Shown one piece after another: positions 10,007 to 20,228 of a stretch of DNA of 64,000 nt. A program made the translations under genes and the position numbers. Below the pieces are notes generated by a model. The model was not told the origin of the DNA. It saw nothing but the letters and a program-made list of their open reading frames with translations, and did no database searches. This DNA comes from Lentilactobacillus farraginis DSM 18382 = JCM 14108. Lineage in GTDB: Bacteria; Bacillota; Bacilli; Lactobacillales; Lactobacillaceae. Position 1 is the stretch's first letter, and every line of letters begins with the position of its first letter. The DNA lies in assembly GCF_000583655.1 (NCBI RefSeq), contig NZ_BAKI01000006.1, positions 37,000 through 100,999 on the forward strand, read 5' to 3'.

Positions 10007-10947
10007 TGAAACCAGTCAGTAAATATATCCAGCAATTTCTAAGGGAGCGGACAATAAACGGCCAAGGCGCCCACAAGAGCTATGAATTGGCAGTTAAAGA
10101 AATTAAAGCGAATCCTGAAATTCAAAAATTTGTTAGGGAAAATAAAAATAAATTGGCTGACGATGCGGTAACCCGTTCCATTGCCAAGCTGCGGGAATAC
10201 CTGTTTATTCAAAAAAGTCGGAAACAAGGTCAGGCAACGTTTGCCCAGGGGTATGAACCCAAGTTAATCGTAAATGACCGCTTGATTGATATCAGTTATG
10301 AGCCAGGTGAGGAAACGCTTGCCAAACGAAAAGCGGAGATGCTTGCTAAGCGGGTGACGACAGTTGCGATGCCGGCGGATATCCGGCATGCATCTCTTGA
10401 ACACTTTGATCAGCATGATAATCGACGCTATAAAGCTTTTGCCCAGGCGGTTCACTTTACCAAGGATTATACCAAGAGCAAGCACTTTGTCCCGGGATTT
10501 TATTTTTACGGGCCTTTTGGAGTCGGCAAAACTTATTTACTGGGGGCGTTAGCCAATGATTTGGCTGACAGTGGTGTATTAACAACCCTGGTGCATTTTC
10601 CAAGTTTTGAAAGTGAAATGAAAGCTTCAATTGGCGATCGCAGTTATCTGCGAAAAATTGATTCGGTAAAAAAATCCCCAATTTTAATGCTGGATGACAT
10701 GGGAGCGGGGACGCTTTCATCGTGGGTTCGAGATGAAGTACTGGGTGTTATTTTGGAATATCGGATGCAACAGCGGCTGCCAATGTTTTTCAGTTCCAAT
10801 TTTTCAATGGATGACTTGGAAGAAAACTGGTTGACTTATGATCGCAAGGGCGATGGTGAACCACTAAAGGCCCAACGGTTAATGCAGCGAATCAGGTTTT
10901 TGTCGCGTGAAGTTGAGATGATTGGTAGAGATCGGCGATTAGAGTGA
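10006..10947 (+). CDS. dnaI: Primosomal protein DnaI (helicase loader)
   Basis: AAA+ ATPase that loads the replicative helicase ring onto DNA. The product has 313 residues: an N-terminal helicase-binding domain (1-about 130), then Walker A FYGPFGVGKTYLLGAL (about residue 166) and Walker B PILMLDDMGAG. The sensor/arginine region ends in RIRFLSREVEM. It begins within the dnaB stop codon. A strong promoter for thrS starts 20 nt after its stop. Confidence 0.94.
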   Translation: MKPVSKYIQQFLRERTINGQGAHKSYELAVKEIKANPEIQKFVRENKNKLADDAVTRSIAKLREYLFIQKSRKQGQATFAQGYEPKLIVNDRLIDISYEPGEETLAKRKAEMLAKRVTTVAMPADIRHASLEHFDQHDNRRYKAFAQAVHFTKDYTKSKHFVPGFYFYGPFGVGKTYLLGALANDLADSGVLTTLVHFPSFESEMKASIGDRSYLRKIDSVKKSPILMLDDMGAGTLSSWVRDEVLGVILEYRMQQRLPMFFSSNFSMDDLEENWLTYDRKGDGEPLKAQRLMQRIRFLSREVEMIGRDRRLE

Positions 10948-10966
10948 ATTAATTCACCATTTTCAA

Positions 10967-10995
10967 TTGACAACCTTGAAAATGAATTCTATACT
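10967..10995 (+). promoter_or_regulatory. Sigma-A promoter for thrS leader
   Basis: TTGACA (10967-10972) and TATACT (10990-10995) with a 17-bp spacer, directly before the T-box leader. Confidence 0.8.
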
Positions 10996-11001
10996 TAAAA
11001 C

Positions 11002-11268
11002 CAATGAATTAGGAAGACATGATAATTATTTTTTCAATCGCAGGGAGAACGGCTTAAAACTGGAAGGCTGTTTGTTTAGAGAGTAATTATTACCACTTCT
11101 TGATAATCGGATTGCGGAAAATGCTATCCCGGATGGTTTCCGTTAGCAGCCACTTGAGAGCTTTTTTGGAGAAGTAGATGCTTTTCTAAAAATTCAAAAG
11201 GGTGGAACCGCGCTAATAACGTCCCTGGCATACATGTTTTATATGTATGTCGGGGACGTTTTTTGTGG
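11002..11268 (+). promoter_or_regulatory. T-box riboswitch (tRNA-Thr) controlling thrS
   Basis: Leader that reads tRNA-Thr charging. The hallmark antiterminator sequence AGGGTGGAACCGCG lies at 11199-11212. It is followed by a long terminator stem, AACGTCCC...GGGGACGTT, and a T-run (11219-11264). The upstream Stem I region contains an ACC triplet (11092-11094) that would be the threonine specifier; I infer this from position and have not folded it. This leader explains most of the 349-nt gap between dnaI and thrS. Confidence 0.93.
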
Positions 11269-11296
11269 TTTCAAAATAAAAAAGGAGTTAATACAA

Positions 11297-13240
11297 ATGT
11301 CAGAACTTTCATTTGAATTTCCAGATGGTAGCGTTAAAGCGTTTGACGACGGCGTTACTGCTGAAGAAATTGCCAAATCAATTTCAATTAGTTTAGGAAA
11401 AAAGGCAGTTGCCGGAAAAGTGGATGGCCAATTTGTCAATAATGATGAGCCGTTACATAAGGGCGGTAAGATTGAAATCGTTACCGGTGATAGCGACGAT
11501 GGCTTAAATGTGCTTCGCGAAACGGCCGCACAGGTTTTAAAAGCAGCGATTGCTGCCAATTTCAAGGATATTCGTTTTGGTGAAAGTGCCGCTGATGAAG
11601 ACGGCTTCTTTGTTGATACGGATAAGCCTGAAACACAAATTAGTGTGGATCAGCTTGACAGCTTGACAAAATCCATGCAGAAGCTGATTAGTCAGGATTT
11701 ACCGATTAAAGTCATTTTCTTAAGCAAAGAAGCTGCTTTAAAGCAGGTAGCTGGTGATCCATATCAAACTGAATTGGTAAAAGAATCCGCCCATGATGAT
11801 CAGGTTAAGTTCTTTGAAATCGGCGACTTTAAATCGGTTGCCGAAGGTGCTGCCCTGCCTTCGACCGGTAAAGTTAAAATATTTAAATTACTGTCCGTTG
11901 CCGGGGCTTATTGGCAGGGTAAGTCGTCCAATCCGATGCTTCAACGAATTTACGCAACGGCCTTCAACAAGCAGTCCGAACTTGATGCTGATCTTAAGAA
12001 ACGTCAGGAAGCCCATGACCGTGATCACCGGGTAATTGGAAACCAGCTTGATTTGTTCTTCGTTGATCCCAAAGTTGGTGCCGGGTTACCGTACTGGATG
12101 CCAAATGGTGCTACTATTCGGCGTACCATTGAGCGGTATATTGTTGATAAGGAAGTTGCCAACGGTTACGAGCACGTTTACACACCGGTCTTGGCCAACC
12201 TTGACTTATATAAACAATCCGGCCACTGGGATCACTATCGTGAGGATATGTTCCCGCCAATGGATATGGGCGACGGCGAGGAGCTTGAATTGCGGCCGAT
12301 GAACTGCCCAAGCCACATTCAAATTTATAATCACCATATTCGTTCATATCGTGAGTTACCGTTGCGAATTGCCGAACTGGGCATGATGCACCGTTATGAA
12401 AAATCCGGTGCTTTAAGCGGTCTTCAACGGGTTCGTGAAATGACGCTGAACGATGGTCACACGTTTGTTGCCCTTGATCAGATTCAGGAAGAATTCCAAA
12501 AGATTTTGAAACTGATGGTCGAAGTTTATCATGATTTTGACATCAATGATTATACCTTCCGATTGAGTTATCGGGATCCGGAAAATACTGAAAAGTACTT
12601 TGATGATGATGAAATGTGGAATCGTGCGCAAAGCATGTTAAAGGGCGCTATGGATGAAATGGGCCTGGATTATGTCGAAGCTGAAGGAGAAGCTGCTTTC
12701 TATGGTCCAAAGCTGGATGTTCAAACAAAGACGGCGCTTGGGAATGAAGAAACGCTTTCAACGATTCAATTGGACTTCATGCTGCCGGAACGATTTGACC
12801 TTCATTATGTTGGCGAAGACGGTAAGCAGCATCGTCCGGTTATGATTCACCGGGGATTGGTTTCAACGATGGAGCGATTTGTTGCTTATCTGACTGAAAT
12901 CTATAAGGGTGCCTTCCCAACATGGCTGGCACCTCATCAAGTTAAGATTATCCCGGTTTCTCAAGATAAGCACGGTGATTACGCTAAGCAGATTAACGAT
13001 CAGCTTCGCAAGCTTAAGATTCGTTCTTCTGTTGATACCCGGGCTGAGAAAATGGGTTATTTGATTCGGGATGCCCAAACGCATAAGATTCCGTATACGT
13101 TGGTTGTCGGTGACGAAGAAGTCAGTGGTAAGAGCGTTTCGGTCCGCCGTTACGGGGAAAAGGATACGCAATCTGAATCTTTGGCCAGCTTTGTTGATGA
13201 AATTCAAAAGGATATTGCATCATATTCACGAAATGATTAA
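11297..13240 (+). CDS. thrS: Threonine--tRNA ligase
   Basis: Class II aminoacyl-tRNA synthetase that charges tRNA-Thr in the cytoplasm. The product has 647 residues, full family length. Order: TGS domain (1-about 63), editing domain, then the catalytic core with [25 protein letters not shown] and [19 protein letters not shown]-terminal anticodon-binding domain starts near [14 protein letters not shown] 11297 follows AAAGGAG; the frame is open further upstream, but that part lies in the T-box terminator. Expression is set by the T-box leader. Confidence 0.97.
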   Translation: MSELSFEFPDGSVKAFDDGVTAEEIAKSISISLGKKAVAGKVDGQFVNNDEPLHKGGKIEIVTGDSDDGLNVLRETAAQVLKAAIAANFKDIRFGESAADEDGFFVDTDKPETQISVDQLDSLTKSMQKLISQDLPIKVIFLSKEAALKQVAGDPYQTELVKESAHDDQVKFFEIGDFKSVAEGAALPSTGKVKIFKLLSVAGAYWQGKSSNPMLQRIYATAFNKQSELDADLKKRQEAHDRDHRVIGNQLDLFFVDPKVGAGLPYWMPNGATIRRTIERYIVDKEVANGYEHVYTPVLANLDLYKQSGHWDHYREDMFPPMDMGDGEELELRPMNCPSHIQIYNHHIRSYRELPLRIAELGMMHRYEKSGALSGLQRVREMTLNDGHTFVALDQIQEEFQKILKLMVEVYHDFDINDYTFRLSYRDPENTEKYFDDDEMWNRAQSMLKGAMDEMGLDYVEAEGEAAFYGPKLDVQTKTALGNEETLSTIQLDFMLPERFDLHYVGEDGKQHRPVMIHRGLVSTMERFVAYLTEIYKGAFPTWLAPHQVKIIPVSQDKHGDYAKQINDQLRKLKIRSSVDTRAEKMGYLIRDAQTHKIPYTLVVGDEEVSGKSVSVRRYGEKDTQSESLASFVDEIQKDIASYSRND

Positions 13241-13258
13241 CTGACTTGAGACTGATCG

Positions 13259-13287
13259 TTGACACGATGATTAATCGATGATATGAT
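13259..13287 (+). promoter_or_regulatory. Sigma-A promoter of the infC-rpmI-rplT operon
   Basis: TTGACA (13259-13264), 17-bp spacer, TATGAT (13282-13287). Confidence 0.8.
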
Positions 13288-13299
13288 GTTGAAGTTGAC

Positions 13300-13447
13300 A
13301 TAAAAGCAGAGGCAACCCGCTTCTCGCCTTAGTAAAGTTGTTTTGCTGGGCACGATATCGAGTAAGAACCTACGTTGTTTAGTACCATGGTTGGGTTCTT
13401 TAATGATGGCGGGTGCGTTGTGTACCCGCCATCTTTCTGCTTTTCTA
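13300..13447 (+). promoter_or_regulatory. Ribosomal protein L20 leader with attenuator hairpin
   Basis: Structured 5' leader of the IF3/L35/L20 operon. A long-range pair, AAGAACC (about 13365) with GGGTTCTT (about 13393-13400), forms the L20-binding-type stem. A strong hairpin, GATGGCGGGT (13405-13414) with ACCCGCCATC (13424-13433), followed by a T-rich tract, acts as terminator. In other Firmicutes L20 binding to this leader causes premature termination; that mechanism is known for the family and inferred here. Confidence 0.82.
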
Positions 13448-13469
13448 AATTATTTGGAGGTGAAGCACC

Positions 13470-13991
13470 ATAGCTAGAGATATGATGGTTAATGAAGGAA
13501 TCCGCGCACGCGAGGTTCGTTTGATCGGCCCGAATGGTGATCAATTAGGTGTTAAGTCAAAGTCTGAAGCGCTTCGATTGGCCGAGGATGCTGAATTGGA
13601 TTTAGTTCTTGTTGCTCCGAAGGCAAAACCACCTGTTGCAAAGATTCTTGATTATGGGAAATATCGATTTGAACTTCAAAAGAAGGAACGCGAATCCCGT
13701 AAGAAACAAAAAGTCATCAGTGTCAAAGAAGTACGATTAAGCCCGACAATTGATGTTAACGATTTTAACACAAAATTGAAAAACGCCAAGAAGTTCTTGG
13801 CCAAGGGCGAGAAAGTTCGAGTTTCAATTCGGTTTAAGGGACGTGCCATTACACATAAGGATATTGGTCGAAACGTTCTCGAAAGAATGGCCAAGGAGAC
13901 AGCTGATGTTGCGACTGTTACCCAACGGCCAAAAATGGACGGTAGAAGTATGTTCTTAATGCTTTCGCCCAAGGAACCCGATAAAAAATAA
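13470..13991 (+). CDS. infC: Translation initiation factor IF-3 (rare ATA start codon)
   Basis: IF3 binds the 30S subunit, keeps it apart from 50S and proofreads start codons. The start is taken as ATA at 13470: GGAGGTG (13456-13462) sits 7 nt before it, and the resulting [18 protein letters not shown] matches IF3 N-termini. The ATG at 13482 has no correctly spaced site. The product has 173 residues with the N-domain, a basic linker ([16 protein letters not shown]) and a C-domain ending [17 protein letters not shown]3 discriminates against rare starts, so a non-standard start gives autoregulation in this family. First gene of the L35/L20 operon. Confidence 0.93.
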   Translation: MARDMMVNEGIRAREVRLIGPNGDQLGVKSKSEALRLAEDAELDLVLVAPKAKPPVAKILDYGKYRFELQKKERESRKKQKVISVKEVRLSPTIDVNDFNTKLKNAKKFLAKGEKVRVSIRFKGRAITHKDIGRNVLERMAKETADVATVTQRPKMDGRSMFLMLSPKEPDKK

Positions 13992-14021
13992 TTATTAAAA
14001 TTTTGAGGAGGATTTTTACCA

Positions 14022-14216
14022 ATGCCTAAACAAAAAACAAACCGTGCCGCAGCAAAGCGTTTTAAAAAGACTGCCAACGGTGGAATCAAGAGTGCCCATG
14101 CATATACAAGTCACCGTTTTCACGGTAAGACAAAGAAACAACGTCGCCAACTTCGTGGTACACATATGATGGATCACACTAATCTGAAGACTTACAAGAA
14201 GTTACTTTCAAAGTAA
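14022..14216 (+). CDS. rpmI: 50S ribosomal protein L35
   Basis: Small basic protein of 64 residues. [20 protein letters not shown] is the standard L35 N-terminus and [13 protein letters not shown] the conserved middle. A clear GAGGAGG site precedes the ATG. It lies between infC and rplT as in almost all bacteria. Confidence 0.97.
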   Translation: MPKQKTNRAAAKRFKKTANGGIKSAHAYTSHRFHGKTKKQRRQLRGTHMMDHTNLKTYKKLLSK

Positions 14217-14281
14217 GCGTTTCTTGTCACATTACGCGACTGGAATAATTATACTGATAGTTATCATAGGAGGAATTCAAA

Positions 14282-14638
14282 ATGCCACGAGTAAAAGGTG
14301 GAACAGTTACACACGCACGTCGTAAACGTGTTTTAAAATTAGCAAAAGGTTATCGCGGTGGAAAGTCACGTCTGTTTAAGACGGCTAAAGACCAGGTTAT
14401 GAAGTCACAGGTATATGCATTCCGTGACCGTCGAGCCAACAAAGGCAATTTCCGAAAACTTTGGATTGCGCGAATTAATGCTGCTGCTCGGCTTAACGAC
14501 CTCAGTTACAGCAAATTAATGCATGGACTGAAGCTTGCCAACATCGACATGAATCGAAAGATGCTTGCCGACTTGGCTGTTAACGACGCTGATGCATTCA
14601 AAGCATTGACTGACGAAGCAAAAAAGGCTCTTAAGTAA
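14282..14638 (+). CDS. rplT: 50S ribosomal protein L20
   Basis: Early-assembly 23S rRNA-binding protein and, in Firmicutes, the repressor of its own operon through the leader upstream of infC. The product has 118 residues with the very basic N-terminal extension ([20 protein letters not shown]) and a globular C-domain ([14 protein letters not shown]). AGGAGG precedes ATG 14282. Last gene of the operon; a hairpin terminator follows. Confidence 0.97.
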   Translation: MPRVKGGTVTHARRKRVLKLAKGYRGGKSRLFKTAKDQVMKSQVYAFRDRRANKGNFRKLWIARINAAARLNDLSYSKLMHGLKLANIDMNRKMLADLAVNDADAFKALTDEAKKALK

Positions 14639-14656
14639 TTTCGATATGCTAAAATT

Positions 14657-14690
14657 AACTTTCACCGATGATTTTGGTGGAAGTTTTTTT
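14657..14690 (+). terminator. Terminator of infC-rpmI-rplT operon
   Basis: AACTTTCACC pairs with GGTGGAAGTT around a short loop, followed by seven T. Confidence 0.8.
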
Positions 14691-14722
14691 AAATAAAAAC
14701 CATCAAAACTAAGGAGAAACAT

Positions 14723-15238
14723 ATGTTGGCAAAATTTAGACCAACTTGGATGATTGAGAGTATTTTTCACGTATCCCCTCAATTTCTGTTGGAAAATAAT
14801 ATCAACTGTGTTCTAACCGATCTGGACAATACGTTGGTCCCTTGGAATTCTAAAAAAGGATCGGCAGAATTAAGATCCTGGCTTCATGAGGTTAAAAAAT
14901 ATGGCATTCAGGTGATTGTCGTTTCAAACAATAGTCATCGCAGAATTAAAGCGGCGGTTCAAGATTATGAACTGCCATTTGTACCAAGGGCAATGAAGCC
15001 ATTGACGATTGGTATTCGGCATGCTTTGAGGCAGTTTAACCTAGACAAGCAATCAACTGTTATGATTGGCGATCAACTGCTGACAGACGTGGTTGCGGCC
15101 AACAGTTGCCATGTAAAAAGTATTCTTGTAAAGCCGTTGGTTAGTAACGATGCTTGGAATACAACGCTTAACCGTTATTTTGAAAAGGTTATTTGGAATA
15201 AATTAATTAAGAAGTATCCTAATTTACATTGGGAATAG
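14723..15238 (+). CDS. yqeG: YqeG family HAD-IIIA phosphatase
   Basis: HAD-superfamily phosphatase of unknown substrate, first gene of the conserved yqeG-yqeH-yhbY-nadD-yqeK cluster. The product has 171 residues: nucleophile motif VLTDLDNTLVPW (about residues 33-44), motif II VIVVSNNS, and motif III/IV MIGDQLLTDVVAA. AAGGAG precedes ATG 14723. A link to ribosome assembly is inferred only from its neighbours. Confidence 0.92.
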   Translation: MLAKFRPTWMIESIFHVSPQFLLENNINCVLTDLDNTLVPWNSKKGSAELRSWLHEVKKYGIQVIVVSNNSHRRIKAAVQDYELPFVPRAMKPLTIGIRHALRQFNLDKQSTVMIGDQLLTDVVAANSCHVKSILVKPLVSNDAWNTTLNRYFEKVIWNKLIKKYPNLHWE

Positions 15239-15247
15239 GAGGCATAC

Positions 15248-16384
15248 ATGTCAGAAAATGATGTAATTGTTGAGGGTGACGTTGTTCACTGTATTGGTTG
15301 TGGTGCAAAGGTTCAGACAACAGATAAAAATGCATTGGGCTATACGCCTAAGTCAGCTCTGGAAAAAGGGCTTCAGAATGGTGAAGTATACTGCCAACGC
15401 TGTTTCAGGCTGCGTCACTACAATGAAATTGCACCGGTTAGTCTATCTGATGATGACTTCCTTAAGTTATTAACCAGTATTTCCAGTACGGATTCTTTAA
15501 TTGTTTACGTGGTGGATATTTTTGATGTTAATGGCAGCCTGATTCCCGGGCTTCATCGGTTTGTTGGTCAGAATCCGGTTTTACTTGTAGGTAACAAGTT
15601 GGATGTTTTACCAGCTTCCATTAAGAAGCGGAAGGTTCGCGATTGGTTGCGGCAACGTGCCAACTCAGCCGGCATTCGGCCAATTGATGTCGAATTAATT
15701 TCAGCCAAAACCAATTTTGATGTCGACCATCTGTTGGATCAGATTGAAAAGTATCGGGCTGGTAAGGACGTTTACGTTGTCGGGGTTACCAATGTTGGTA
15801 AGTCAACCTTAATTAATGCGATTATTCGCCAGTCAACCGGTATTAAGGAGTTGATTACCACCTCCCGTTTTCCGGGAACAACCTTGGATCGAATCGATAT
15901 TCCGTTGAACGATGGTCACATGATCGTTGATACACCGGGGATTATTCAACCGGAGCAAATGGCTCACCATTTGGTTGGTAAAGAGTTGAATTTAGTGACG
16001 CCACAAAAAACAATTAAACCGAAAGTCTATCAACTGAATCCGGAACAAACGCTGTTTTTTGGTGGTGTGGCCCGGTTCGATTATGATTCAGGCGACAGAA
16101 AACAAGGGTTTACGGTTTATGTCGAAAATAATTTGTACATTCATCGAACTAAATTAGCGAATGCGGCTGATTTTTACGAAAAACATCTGGGTGATTTATT
16201 AACACCACCCAGCGAGAATCGAAAAGATGATTTTCCACCGCTGGAGCGTCATGAATTTAAAACGACTCAAAAAAGTGATATTGTAATTGAAGGCCTTGGC
16301 TGGATTACAGTGCCGGGTGATGTCGTTGTTTCCGGCTGGGCACCAAAGGGTGTTTCGGTTTTGGTTCGTCCGGCGATGATTTAA
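15248..16384 (+). CDS. yqeH: Ribosome biogenesis GTPase YqeH
   Basis: Circularly permuted GTPase needed for 30S subunit maturation. The product has 378 residues. The N-terminal zinc finger uses CIGCGAKVQ and CQRCFRLRHY. The G motifs come in permuted order: G4 NKLD (about residue 117), G5-like SAKT, then G1 GVTNVGKS and G3 DTPG. A C-terminal RNA-binding domain follows. It starts 9 nt after yqeG with an AGGAGG site and leads into yhbY. Confidence 0.95.
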   Translation: MSENDVIVEGDVVHCIGCGAKVQTTDKNALGYTPKSALEKGLQNGEVYCQRCFRLRHYNEIAPVSLSDDDFLKLLTSISSTDSLIVYVVDIFDVNGSLIPGLHRFVGQNPVLLVGNKLDVLPASIKKRKVRDWLRQRANSAGIRPIDVELISAKTNFDVDHLLDQIEKYRAGKDVYVVGVTNVGKSTLINAIIRQSTGIKELITTSRFPGTTLDRIDIPLNDGHMIVDTPGIIQPEQMAHHLVGKELNLVTPQKTIKPKVYQLNPEQTLFFGGVARFDYDSGDRKQGFTVYVENNLYIHRTKLANAADFYEKHLGDLLTPPSENRKDDFPPLERHEFKTTQKSDIVIEGLGWITVPGDVVVSGWAPKGVSVLVRPAMI

Positions 16385-16395
16385 GGAGAATTTTA

Positions 16396-16707
16396 ATGAA
16401 ATTAACTGGAAAACAAAAGCGCTATTTACGGGCGTCCGCTAATCGAATGAAACCGATTTTTGAGATCGGAAAGAATGGACTCTCAACAGTGTGGTTGGCA
16501 GAGATTTTAAAAGCAATCGATGCCCGCGAGCTTATTAAAATAAGTATTTTGCAAAATGCAGCTGTCAACCCCGATGATGTTCAGCAATTTATTGAAGCAA
16601 ATAGTGACATTACAGTTGTTCAAAAATTGGGGAAGACACTTGTATTATTTAAAGTATCTTCAAACAAGGATAATCGTGACTTATCAAATGAAGTATTTTC
16701 AATTTAG
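16396..16707 (+). CDS. yhbY: Ribosome assembly RNA-binding protein YhbY
   Basis: CRM-domain RNA-binding protein associated with pre-50S particles. The product has 103 residues. The signature pattern is present: LTGKQKRYLRA near the start, FEIGKNGLS (GxxG-type loop), ARELIKISILQNA and the C-terminal GKTLVLFK. AAGGAG precedes ATG 16396. Part of the yqeG-rsfS operon. Confidence 0.95.
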   Translation: MKLTGKQKRYLRASANRMKPIFEIGKNGLSTVWLAEILKAIDARELIKISILQNAAVNPDDVQQFIEANSDITVVQKLGKTLVLFKVSSNKDNRDLSNEVFSI

Positions 16708-16728
16708 TCAGTATCGAGGTATTTGAAC

Positions 16729-17360
16729 ATGGTTAACGTTAGTCAAACAGTCCAAGTTTTGCCTAAAACCAAGCCGATTACGCAAAATCATCGAAAACGG
16801 GTGGGCATTTTGGGCGGCACATTTAATCCGGTTCACAACGGTCATCTAATTATTGCTGAACAGGTCAGAGATCAGCTGGGATTGGATAAGGTATACTTTA
16901 TGCCGGACGCCAACCCGCCACATGTTGATCCAAAATTTGCGATTGATGCCAAAGATCGGGTTGCAATGGTTAATTTGGCGATTTCAAATAATACCAAATT
17001 TGAAGTTGAGATGACAGAAATTCTTCGGGGCGGGGTTAGTTATTCGTACGATACAATGTTGGAGCTGACCCGGCGACATCCTGAAAACCAATATTATTTT
17101 ATTATTGGTGGCGATATGGTTAATTATCTGCCAAAATGGTACCGAATTGATGATTTAATTAAATTGGTTTCGTTTGTCGGTGTTAAGCGCGATGCTACAC
17201 GCCGGCCTCAAAATATCCTATAATTTGGGTGGATGTTCCCTACATTGATATCTCGTCGACCCTGATTCGATCCAAAGTTCGCCAACATCAGTCGATTCGT
17301 TATCTTGTACCGGATGCTGTTTTGAAATATATAAAGGAGAATCGTTTATATGGAAAATAG
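16729..17360 (+). pseudogene. nadD: Nicotinate-nucleotide adenylyltransferase, frameshifted near the 3' end (probable sequence error)
   Basis: Makes nicotinate adenine dinucleotide from NaMN and ATP in NAD synthesis. The frame from ATG 16729 (CGAGGT upstream) carries GILGGTFNPVHNGHL, the nucleotidyltransferase HxGH motif, and IIGGDMVNYLPKWY. The frame stops early at 17223. Adding one A to the A4 run at 17210-17213 continues as [18 protein letters not shown] then SSTLIR (the ISSTxIR signature) and ends at 17360, giving 210 residues, the normal length. The restored end overlaps yqeK by 11 nt as in relatives. NadD is normally essential, so a consensus error is the likeliest cause. Confidence 0.93.
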
Positions 17361-17961
17361 TCAACTGACTTATCATGAACAAATTGTGCCGTATTCACGA
17401 AAAGAATTAGTCAAGAAATTAAAGGACGCGTTAACTGAAAGCCGCTATCAGCATGTGCTGAGAGTGGAGCAAACGGCAATTGAACTTGCGCAAAGAAACG
17501 GGGTTGATCCGGAACGGGCCAGTGTTGCCGGATTGGTTCACGACTATGCCAAGCAGCGACCGGCAGCGGACTTTATTCAAGCCATTAAGACTTATCAGCT
17601 TGACCCGATTTTATTGGATTATGGCAATGCGGTTTGGCATGGTGTTGTTGGTTGGTTATTTGTCAAAAACGAGCTTCAAATTAATGATATTGAGGTTTTG
17701 AACGCGGTTAAGTATCATACGGTTGGCCATCAGTATATGACGCCTTTGGAACAAATTGTATATATGGCTGACTATATTGAACCCGGTCGGGAGTTTCCCG
17801 GAGTGGATGAAGCCCGAAAGATAACCTTTGATAATCTGCAGAAGGGCGTCGCCTATCAGACAAAGCAGACGTTAGGGTATTTAGTAGCCCACAATAAGCC
17901 GGTTTTTCCTCAAACCATTTATACTTATAACAGTTGGGTACCAAAGTTTGATTTGAATTAA
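17350..17961 (+). CDS. yqeK: YqeK family HD-domain symmetrical Ap4A hydrolase
   Basis: HD-superfamily metal hydrolase; the family cleaves diadenosine tetraphosphate to two ADP. The product has 203 residues. The metal ligands are visible as [23 protein letters not shown], and later VKYHTVG and [17 protein letters not shown] precedes ATG 17350. It lies between nadD and rsfS in the conserved operon. Confidence 0.93.
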   Translation: MENSQLTYHEQIVPYSRKELVKKLKDALTESRYQHVLRVEQTAIELAQRNGVDPERASVAGLVHDYAKQRPAADFIQAIKTYQLDPILLDYGNAVWHGVVGWLFVKNELQINDIEVLNAVKYHTVGHQYMTPLEQIVYMADYIEPGREFPGVDEARKITFDNLQKGVAYQTKQTLGYLVAHNKPVFPQTIYTYNSWVPKFDLN

Positions 17962-17972
17962 GGAGAAATTGT

Positions 17973-18329
17973 ATGGACAGTAAAGAAATTTCACAAATCG
18001 TTGTTCGGGCCGCTGACAGCAAGCGGGCACATGACATTGTCGTTTTGGATATGCAGAAAGTTAGTTTAATGGCTGATTATTTTATTATCGCTGACGCCAA
18101 CTCGAATCGACAGGTTAAAGCCATTGCCGATGAGGTGATCGATCAGGTCGAAGCTAACGAAGTCCATGTTTATAGTGTTTCCGGAAAAGAAACGGCTAAT
18201 TGGATTTTAATTGATCTGGGCGATGTGGTTGTTCATGTTTTCCAAAAAGATACGCGTGATTTCTATAACTTGGAAAAATTGTGGTCGGAGGCACCGCTGG
18301 TTAATATCGATTCCTGGGTTGAGGTATGA
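17973..18329 (+). CDS. rsfS: Ribosome silencing factor RsfS
   Basis: Binds L14 on the 50S subunit and blocks subunit joining under starvation. The product has 118 residues of the Iojap/RsfS family. Conserved segments are KAHDIVVLDM-like near the start, DYFIIADANSNRQVKAIAD, and the C-terminal DLGDVVVHVFQKDTRDFYNLEKLW. AAGGAG precedes ATG 17973. It overlaps the methyltransferase start by 4 nt. Confidence 0.95.
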   Translation: MDSKEISQIVVRAADSKRAHDIVVLDMQKVSLMADYFIIADANSNRQVKAIADEVIDQVEANEVHVYSVSGKETANWILIDLGDVVVHVFQKDTRDFYNLEKLWSEAPLVNIDSWVEV

Positions 18330-19066
18330 TTTATCAGGAATTCGCCGAGTTTTATGATGACTTATTCGACGAAAAATTATACGATCAGTGGTTTGCCTAT
18401 ACGACCAAGCGGATTCAGCCAACCGGTCAACTGCTGGATCTGGCTTGCGGCACCGGCCGATTGGCTGTAAAGCTTGCCCAAGCTGGTTATTCGGTGGCTG
18501 GCGCAGACTTATCGGAAAATATGCTGAGTATGGCTGATCAACGGGCGCGGGAAGCGGGACAGCAAATTTCATTTTTTCAGGCAGATATGCGTTCTTTAGA
18601 CGGTTTGGCTGATTATAATGGCATTACCTGTTTTGATGATTCTTTGTGTTACTTGGAAACGACGGCTGATTTACAACAGACCTTTACTCAAATTTTTGAA
18701 CATTTGAAAGCGGGCGGTCATTTTTTGTTCGATGTGATTACACCATATCAAACGGACGAAGTTTATCCCGGTTATATGTATAATTTTCAGGACGATGACC
18801 GGGCTTTTATGTGGACCAGCTATGCTTCAGAGAACGTTGCTCACGGTATTGAACACGAGTTAACATTCTTTCTTTATGATAGTCAAAAAGATGCTTATGA
18901 CGCTTATAATGAGCTTCACAAAGAACGGACCTATCCGGTTGAAGCATATCGCCAGCTGTTAAATAAAGCCGGCTTTTTAAATATTGAGGTAACGACTGAT
19001 TTTGGCCGGGCACCTTTTGAAAAAAAAGTCAAAAGATGGTTGTTCGCTTGTGAGAAGGGGTATTAA
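18326..19066 (+). CDS. Class I SAM-dependent methyltransferase (YqeM-like)
   Basis: Predicted methyltransferase of unknown substrate. The product has 246 residues. The SAM-binding motif I is LLDLACGTGRLAVKLA (about residue 37), followed by the acidic residue region GADLSENML and a FDVITPYQ post-motif. The start overlaps the rsfS stop (ATGA), so it is translationally coupled. B. subtilis has a similar gene (yqeM) in the same place; I assign by position and fold, not function. Confidence 0.88.
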   Translation: MIYQEFAEFYDDLFDEKLYDQWFAYTTKRIQPTGQLLDLACGTGRLAVKLAQAGYSVAGADLSENMLSMADQRAREAGQQISFFQADMRSLDGLADYNGITCFDDSLCYLETTADLQQTFTQIFEHLKAGGHFLFDVITPYQTDEVYPGYMYNFQDDDRAFMWTSYASENVAHGIEHELTFFLYDSQKDAYDAYNELHKERTYPVEAYRQLLNKAGFLNIEVTTDFGRAPFEKKVKRWLFACEKGY

Positions 19067-19067
19067 A

Positions 19068-20203
19068 ATGCTGCAGGCGGTTGGGATTATTTCAGAATAT
19101 AATCCATTTCATAATGGGCATTTGTATCAATTAAAACAAGCGAAAAGTCGGACCGGTGCTGACGTCGCGATTGCCGTCATGAGTGGTAACTGGCTGCAGC
19201 GGGGCGAACCCGCATTATATGACAAGTGGGCTCGAGCTCAAGCGGCTTTGGAAAGCGGGGTGGACGTAGTGATTGAACTGCCGTTCTATTCGGCGGTTCA
19301 ACCATCGCATATTTTTTCAGCCGGGGCAGTCAGGTTGATTTCGGCGATGAATTGTCATTGGCTGGCTTTTGGTGTTGAGACCCTGGTGTTGATTATCAAA
19401 CGTTAATTGAAAATCAGCCACGAAAAGACAACTCATTTAAACAATTTGATCGGCCTTACGCATCCATCTTTCAAGAATATCTGTATCAAAAAACGGGCAT
19501 TCGGTTGGATCAACCCAATGATATTTTGGCCTTTGGTTATGCCAATGCCAACGCTGATTTGGGCTATCCGCTGACGTTGGTACCAATCAAGCGGGTTGGC
19601 AGTAATCATAATGATAAGCAGCTGACAACGGGGGTTATTTCCAGCGCATCTGCGATTAGGAATTCGCTTAAAAAAGATCGGGTTCAGTTAGCCGAAAAAT
19701 TTGTGCCGAAAGCTTCGCAGCACTTAATTAATACGGATTCAATGATCACTTGGGAACAATTTTGGCCGCTCCTAAGATTTGAACTGATTGAAGCGCCAAT
19801 TGGACAGCTGCAAAAAATTTATCAAATGACGGAAGGAATTGAATATCGCCTGAAACAGGCCGCAATTGAAGCAAAAACTTTTCCTGAATTTTTACATTTG
19901 GTGAAAACAAAGCGTTATACTTACACTAGGATTCAAAGATTATGCTGTTACGTGCTGCTGCACGCAACAGCTGCCGAGATGCTGCTGAATCCCCAATATA
20001 TTCGTTTGCTGGGGTGTACGGGCTTGGGAAGGCGTTATTTGAATCAGATAAAGCGTTCTTTGAAATTACCCATGATTTCCAAAGTGAATCAGGAAACGGT
20101 CGCTACTTTGGTCGGTCTTGATTTTAAAGCGGGCATGTTAACCGAAATGACGAACGGCCGTCATCAGGACTTCTATAAACACCCGATTATTCTTGAAAAT
20201 TAG
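19068..20203 (+). pseudogene. tmcAL: tRNA(Met) cytidine acetate ligase TmcAL (YlbM), frameshifted (probable sequence error)
   Basis: Enzyme that acetylates C34 of elongator tRNA-Met using acetate and ATP. ATG 19068 follows AGAAGGGG. The first frame has the nucleotidyltransferase start GIISEYNPFHNGHLYQL and SGNWLQRGEPALYDKWARA. It breaks at CCC (19381-19383). One extra C reads ETPGVDYQTLIENQ and joins the second frame, which ends at 20203 (total 378 residues, normal). The second half contains ILAFGYANANADLGYPL and the SSASAIRNSLK motif. Confidence 0.92.
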
Positions 20204-20228
20204 CCTAATGACTATCAAGCAAAACACC

